From: JBLIOB01 sp047639575
Lineage (GTDB): Bacteria > Bacteroidota > Bacteroidia > Flavobacteriales_D > Parvicellaceae
DNA length: 9,504 bases
Assembly: GCA_047639575.1 (NCBI GenBank)
Contig: JBLIOB010000154.1
Span: 1 to 9,504 of the forward strand
Direction: 5' to 3'
Positions 6,671 through 9,504 of this stretch are shown here, one piece after another. The position numbers and the translations under genes were made by a program. The notes beneath the pieces were generated by a model, which did not search any database, had not been told where the DNA came from, and saw only the letters and a list, made by a program, of their open reading frames with translations. The first letter of the stretch is position 1, and each line of letters starts with the position of its first letter.

Positions 6671-8722
6671 ATGACAGCTCAAACGTCCAAAAAAATATCA
6701 GTTAATCCTGGTGCTTTATGTTTTCATAAACCACCTTTAACCAAAAGTATTTTATGTTTAATTTTTAGTATTGGGTTTTTCCTTTCTTTTTATAATGAAG
6801 GGAATGCCCAAAATTATGGAGAGTTATGGACGGTTGAATTGAGCTCAACTGTCCAAACCCTCCCATTTGAAATCACTTTGAATTGGGCAGATAATGAAAG
6901 TCCCGGTGATTCCTATTTAATTTGGAGGAAAGTAAAAGGTGACATTAGTTGGGGCGGCACACTTATCACGCTTCCTTCTTCTTCTTTAAGTTATACTGAC
7001 AATTCCGTTATCGAAGGTGTCAGCTACGAATATCGTGTGCAAAAGCAGCAAGGAGGAACTTTGAATGCTTGGGGCTATATAAACTCAGGTATTAACACAG
7101 AAATCAATCCAGACAAGGGAGATCTACTTTTGTTAATTGACAGTACTTTTATTTCGACTTTAAATTCTGAAATCATTTTGCTTGCAGAAGATTTGTCATG
7201 TGATGGCTGGCACGTAAATACTGAATATATAAATAGAACTAGTACCGTTTTATCTGTTAAATCAAAAGTGATTGCGGCTTACAATAGCCTACCGAATTTA
7301 ACCACACTTTACATACTTGGACATGTTCCAGTACCGTATTCTGGAAATTTAAACCCAGATGGTCATCCTGATCATCAAGGAGCCTGGCCTGCGGATGTTT
7401 ACTATGCTGATATTGATGGAGTCTGGACCGATGTGAGTATAAATAACTCAGTAGCTTCCGATATTAGAAATCAAAACGTAATTGGAGATGGGAAATTTGA
7501 TCAAAGTCAAGTTCCTTCGGAAGTTGAGCTGCAAACTGGCAGAGTTGATTTTGCAAATATGGGGAGTTTTAGCACATCAGAAGAAGAGCTACTTCGTAAC
7601 TATTTGAATAAAGCACATGACTTCAAAATTGCTGGATATGTTCCAATTGAAAAAGGCATAATCGATCAAGGAAATTTTGAAACGTTTCAGGAAGGATTTA
7701 CTCAAAACGGATACCGTAACTTCACGCCTTTTTTCGGCTCCTCAAATGTAGATAGTGCCGATTACTTTAGCAGTTTAACTACCTCTGATTATCTCTGGTC
7801 TTACGGCTGTGGAGCTGGTAGCTATACCTCGGCAGCCAGTCTTGACGGAGGGTCTACTCTCACCACCTCAGAATTAAGTAATAATGATTTGCTTACTACT
7901 TTCACTATGTTATTTGGAAGCTACTTTGGAGACTGGGATCGGTCAAACAATTTGCTTCGAGCGGCATTGGCGTCTGGAAAAACCTTAGGAGCCGTATGGG
8001 CTGGAAGACCGAATTGGCATTTTCATACAATGGCTTCTGGAGACCATATTGGCGTTAGTGCCCAAATGAGTCAACAATGGAACACAAAATACTTAAGTCT
8101 AAATTTAGCAGGCGGTTTCGTAACAGGTGAAGGTGTTCACGTTGCACTGATGGGCGATCCATCAGTACGAATGTATTATGAGTCTCCTGCAAGTAATTTG
8201 TTGGTCGTTAACAATGCTAATACAGCTGAGCTAAACTGGACAGCATCAACTGATTTATCAATTGATGGCTACAACGTTTATCGAAGGGAAACTGGTAATT
8301 GGATAAAGGTAAATCCAACGCTGATTACAGCAACATCATATGCTGATCTTCCTCCTTCCGCTGGAACATGGAATTACATGGTCAAATCAATCAAATTAAA
8401 GACCAATTCTAGTGGCAGTTTTTACAACGAAAGTCTTGGCGTTAAAGCCACTGAATTTTTTAATGTTGATTTAATGGAAGCAGAGTCATTTGAGTCTAAA
8501 GTATTTCCAAATCCGGCTACAGATTTCATTAATATTTCAATGCGGCATGCTAGTATTTATAGAATCGATATTCTCGATGCTTTAGGAAAAAACGTTTTTA
8601 CCAAAACAAATTTGTATGGAACAAATCAGCTCAACTTGTCAGAACTTCCAGCAGCTGTCTATTTCGTTAAATCAACAACTGAAGACGGCAGAAGCCACGT
8701 CACCAAATTGTTTTTAAAATGA
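6671..8722 (+). CDS. Exported C25 (gingipain)-like protein with FnIII domains and T9SS sorting domain; canonical dyad substituted
   Basis: The 683 residues read in order as follows. A signal peptide has an unusually long 25-residue n-region, hydrophobic 26-41 and probable cleavage Ala46|Gln47. A fibronectin III-like domain spans about 53-142. A C25/caspase-like region spans about 150-502. A second FnIII-like domain spans about 517-592 (LNWTAS…GYNVYRRE). A type A T9SS C-terminal sorting domain spans about 609-683 (VFPNPATDFINIS … FLK). Secretion through the outer membrane, with release or surface anchoring, follows from the last part. C25 landmarks are ADVYYADIDG (241-250), PSEVELQTGRV (282-292), LGAVWAG (439-445) and MGDPSVRM (494-501). 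Where gingipains have GHG and a Cys followed by GxF, this protein has YGCGAGSYT (Cys380) and FGSYFGDWD (Ser417), so classical Cys-protease chemistry is doubtful. WHFHTM (449-454) is a further striking motif. It may be an inactive binding protein or an enzyme with a different active site. No alternative start codon trims the n-region. Confidence 0.85.
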   Translation: MTAQTSKKISVNPGALCFHKPPLTKSILCLIFSIGFFLSFYNEGNAQNYGELWTVELSSTVQTLPFEITLNWADNESPGDSYLIWRKVKGDISWGGTLITLPSSSLSYTDNSVIEGVSYEYRVQKQQGGTLNAWGYINSGINTEINPDKGDLLLLIDSTFISTLNSEIILLAEDLSCDGWHVNTEYINRTSTVLSVKSKVIAAYNSLPNLTTLYILGHVPVPYSGNLNPDGHPDHQGAWPADVYYADIDGVWTDVSINNSVASDIRNQNVIGDGKFDQSQVPSEVELQTGRVDFANMGSFSTSEEELLRNYLNKAHDFKIAGYVPIEKGIIDQGNFETFQEGFTQNGYRNFTPFFGSSNVDSADYFSSLTTSDYLWSYGCGAGSYTSAASLDGGSTLTTSELSNNDLLTTFTMLFGSYFGDWDRSNNLLRAALASGKTLGAVWAGRPNWHFHTMASGDHIGVSAQMSQQWNTKYLSLNLAGGFVTGEGVHVALMGDPSVRMYYESPASNLLVVNNANTAELNWTASTDLSIDGYNVYRRETGNWIKVNPTLITATSYADLPPSAGTWNYMVKSIKLKTNSSGSFYNESLGVKATEFFNVDLMEAESFESKVFPNPATDFINISMRHASIYRIDILDALGKNVFTKTNLYGTNQLNLSELPAAVYFVKSTTEDGRSHVTKLFLK

Positions 8723-8862
8723 TGGATAGAGTGATATATAATATGGTTTTTGAGACAAAAACATCTAGTCCAATTTCTCGCTTGATAGCAGTTATTTTTT
8801 GCGCATTTCTATTTGTAAATATGTGTGTTGCGCAATCATTTATTCTATCTGTAATAGGTTAA
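8719..8862 (+). CDS. Small ORF, 47 codons: signal peptide plus nine-residue tail (microprotein or gene remnant)
   Basis: The ORF starts with ATGATG, overlaps the stop of the preceding gene as ATGA (8719-8722) and stops at TAA 8860-8862, two bases before the next gene. The product begins MMDRVIYNMVFETK and has a positively charged segment followed by a hydrophobic core (RLIAVIFCAFLFV, 21-33). It ends VAQSFILSVIG, where VAQ is a normal Bacteroidota signal peptidase site (Ala38|Gln39). If exported, only nine residues (QSFILSVIG) would remain. The lipobox pattern around Cys36 is poor (VNMC), so a lipoprotein is unlikely. Other possible starts are 8722 and 8743. The exact fit between neighbours and the signal peptide suggest real or formerly real coding. 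It could be a tiny secreted peptide, a coupling leader, or the 5' remnant of a truncated secreted-protein gene. No function is claimed. Confidence 0.5.
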   Translation: MMDRVIYNMVFETKTSSPISRLIAVIFCAFLFVNMCVAQSFILSVIG

Positions 8863-8864
8863 CT

Positions 8865-9504
8865 ATGAAAAAAGCCATACAAATATTCTTCCTGCTTATG
8901 TTCTCGTCTGCACTGATGGGACAACAAACAGCCAATCATATCAACAATTGGTATCTGGGCACTTCTATTGGTGTTAGTTTTAATACAGGAGCACCTACTA
9001 ATGTTCCTTCTAATATAACTGGTCAGGAGGTTACTACAAGTTATTCGGATGGGAGTGGAAATACTCTATTTTATTCAGGAGCTATTGCGTCAACCACAAC
9101 AGGGAATGGTTTTGTGCTATGGGATGCAAGCCACAATACAATGCCTAACGGAGATATAAAAATAGATTTTAGTTCTAGCTGCGGACTAATAACAGCACCT
9201 GTTCCAGGTAATTGTAATCAATTTTATGTTTTTCACTTAACGTCTACAGGTCCTGGCTGGGGCGTACACGCAAGCTTAATAGATATGACTCTCCCTGGTA
9301 ACGGGACAGTTCCATTACCTCTCGGAGATGTTGTTCCAGGATTTAAAGATTCTTTAATATATGGAGGAGATAATTTGTCAGAAAAACTAATGATTGTTCA
9401 GAAAGGTAATACGGAAAATTATTGGGTAATTGCTAGATCACTTACAGCTGACTTGTTTTATTCATTCGAAGTAACTGCTTCAGGAATAAATACTACTCCT
9501 GTAG
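8865..9504 (+). CDS. Secreted surface protein, N-terminal 213 residues (3' end outside window)
   Basis: ATG 8865 opens a frame that stays open to the window edge. A signal peptide is clear: MKK, a hydrophobic core (IQIFFLLMFSSALM, 5-18) and probable cleavage Gly19|Gln20. The mature region matches, from memory, the N-terminal region of large Bacteroidota surface proteins that contain NNWYFG…FN.G.P, LFY, MPNG, YYIF, EKL and YWV blocks. Here these read NNWYLG (27-32), LFYSG (68-72), MPNG (93-96), NQFYVF (118-123), IDMTLPGNG (139-147), EKLMIV (173-178) and YWVIAR (186-191). Such proteins often continue into PKD-like or Ig-like repeats and a gliding-motility-type or T9SS C-terminal domain, which cannot be seen here. 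Cys106 and Cys117 could form a disulfide. The biochemical role is unknown; adhesion or a cell-surface scaffold is inferred. Its start two bases after the small ORF suggests cotranscription with the C25-like gene. Confidence 0.85.
   Translation, partial: MKKAIQIFFLLMFSSALMGQQTANHINNWYLGTSIGVSFNTGAPTNVPSNITGQEVTTSYSDGSGNTLFYSGAIASTTTGNGFVLWDASHNTMPNGDIKIDFSSSCGLITAPVPGNCNQFYVFHLTSTGPGWGVHASLIDMTLPGNGTVPLPLGDVVPGFKDSLIYGGDNLSEKLMIVQKGNTENYWVIARSLTADLFYSFEVTASGINTTPV

Noticed and set aside
8749..8801. Possible promoter for the 8865 gene inside the small ORF (TTTG 8749-8752, TATTTTTTG 8793-8801)
   Set aside because: The -7-like element has three instead of two bases between TA and TTTG, and the nearest TTTG is 40 bases away instead of about 19-20.
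1..9504. Mobile elements, CRISPR arrays, tRNA/rRNA genes, riboswitches
   Set aside because: Reading both strands showed no transposase or integrase, no spaced repeat array, no tRNA-like cloverleaf and no room for structured leaders; the ilv operon's own leader lies outside the window.

Overview
The window looks like a chromosomal segment from a member of the Bacteroidota (Flavobacteriia/Cytophagia-like; genus not identified). The evidence is a type A type IX secretion (T9SS) C-terminal sorting domain, signal peptides cleaved before Gln (…A|Q, …G|Q), A-rich translation starts without Shine-Dalgarno sequences, a TTTG-N20-TATTTTTG promoter of the Bacteroidota sigma type, and Bacteroidota-style branched-chain amino acid enzymes. 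No tRNA, rRNA, CRISPR, insertion sequence or phage gene was seen.

Region 1 (1-4998, + strand) is a compact branched-chain amino acid operon: 3' end of ilvD, then ilvB, ilvN, ilvC and ilvA. Gaps are 3, 1 and 31 nt, and ilvC and ilvA overlap by 8 nt. IlvA makes 2-oxobutanoate from threonine. IlvB/IlvN condense pyruvate with pyruvate or 2-oxobutanoate, IlvC reduces and isomerises the acetohydroxy acids, and IlvD dehydrates the diols to the keto acids that precede valine, leucine and isoleucine. No leu genes or transaminase gene are present here.

Region 2 (5038-6510, - strand) is one gene for a cytoplasmic alpha-helical, TPR-like solenoid protein of a Bacteroidota family of unknown function. It converges on ilvA with only 39 nt between them, and no convincing terminator is visible.

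Region 3 (6671-9504, + strand) is a tightly packed run of exported proteins. The first is a 683-residue protein with FnIII, C25 (gingipain)-like, FnIII and T9SS sorting parts, in which the usual His/Cys catalytic dyad reads as Cys380/Ser417. Next is a 47-codon ORF encoding little more than a signal peptide, which overlaps its upstream neighbour by ATGA. Two nt later a large surface protein begins (NNWYLG…MPNG…EKL family) and runs off the window end. A good promoter lies just upstream of the first gene.

The most interesting items are the C25-like protein with a substituted dyad and the microORF that exactly fills the gap between two secreted-protein genes.
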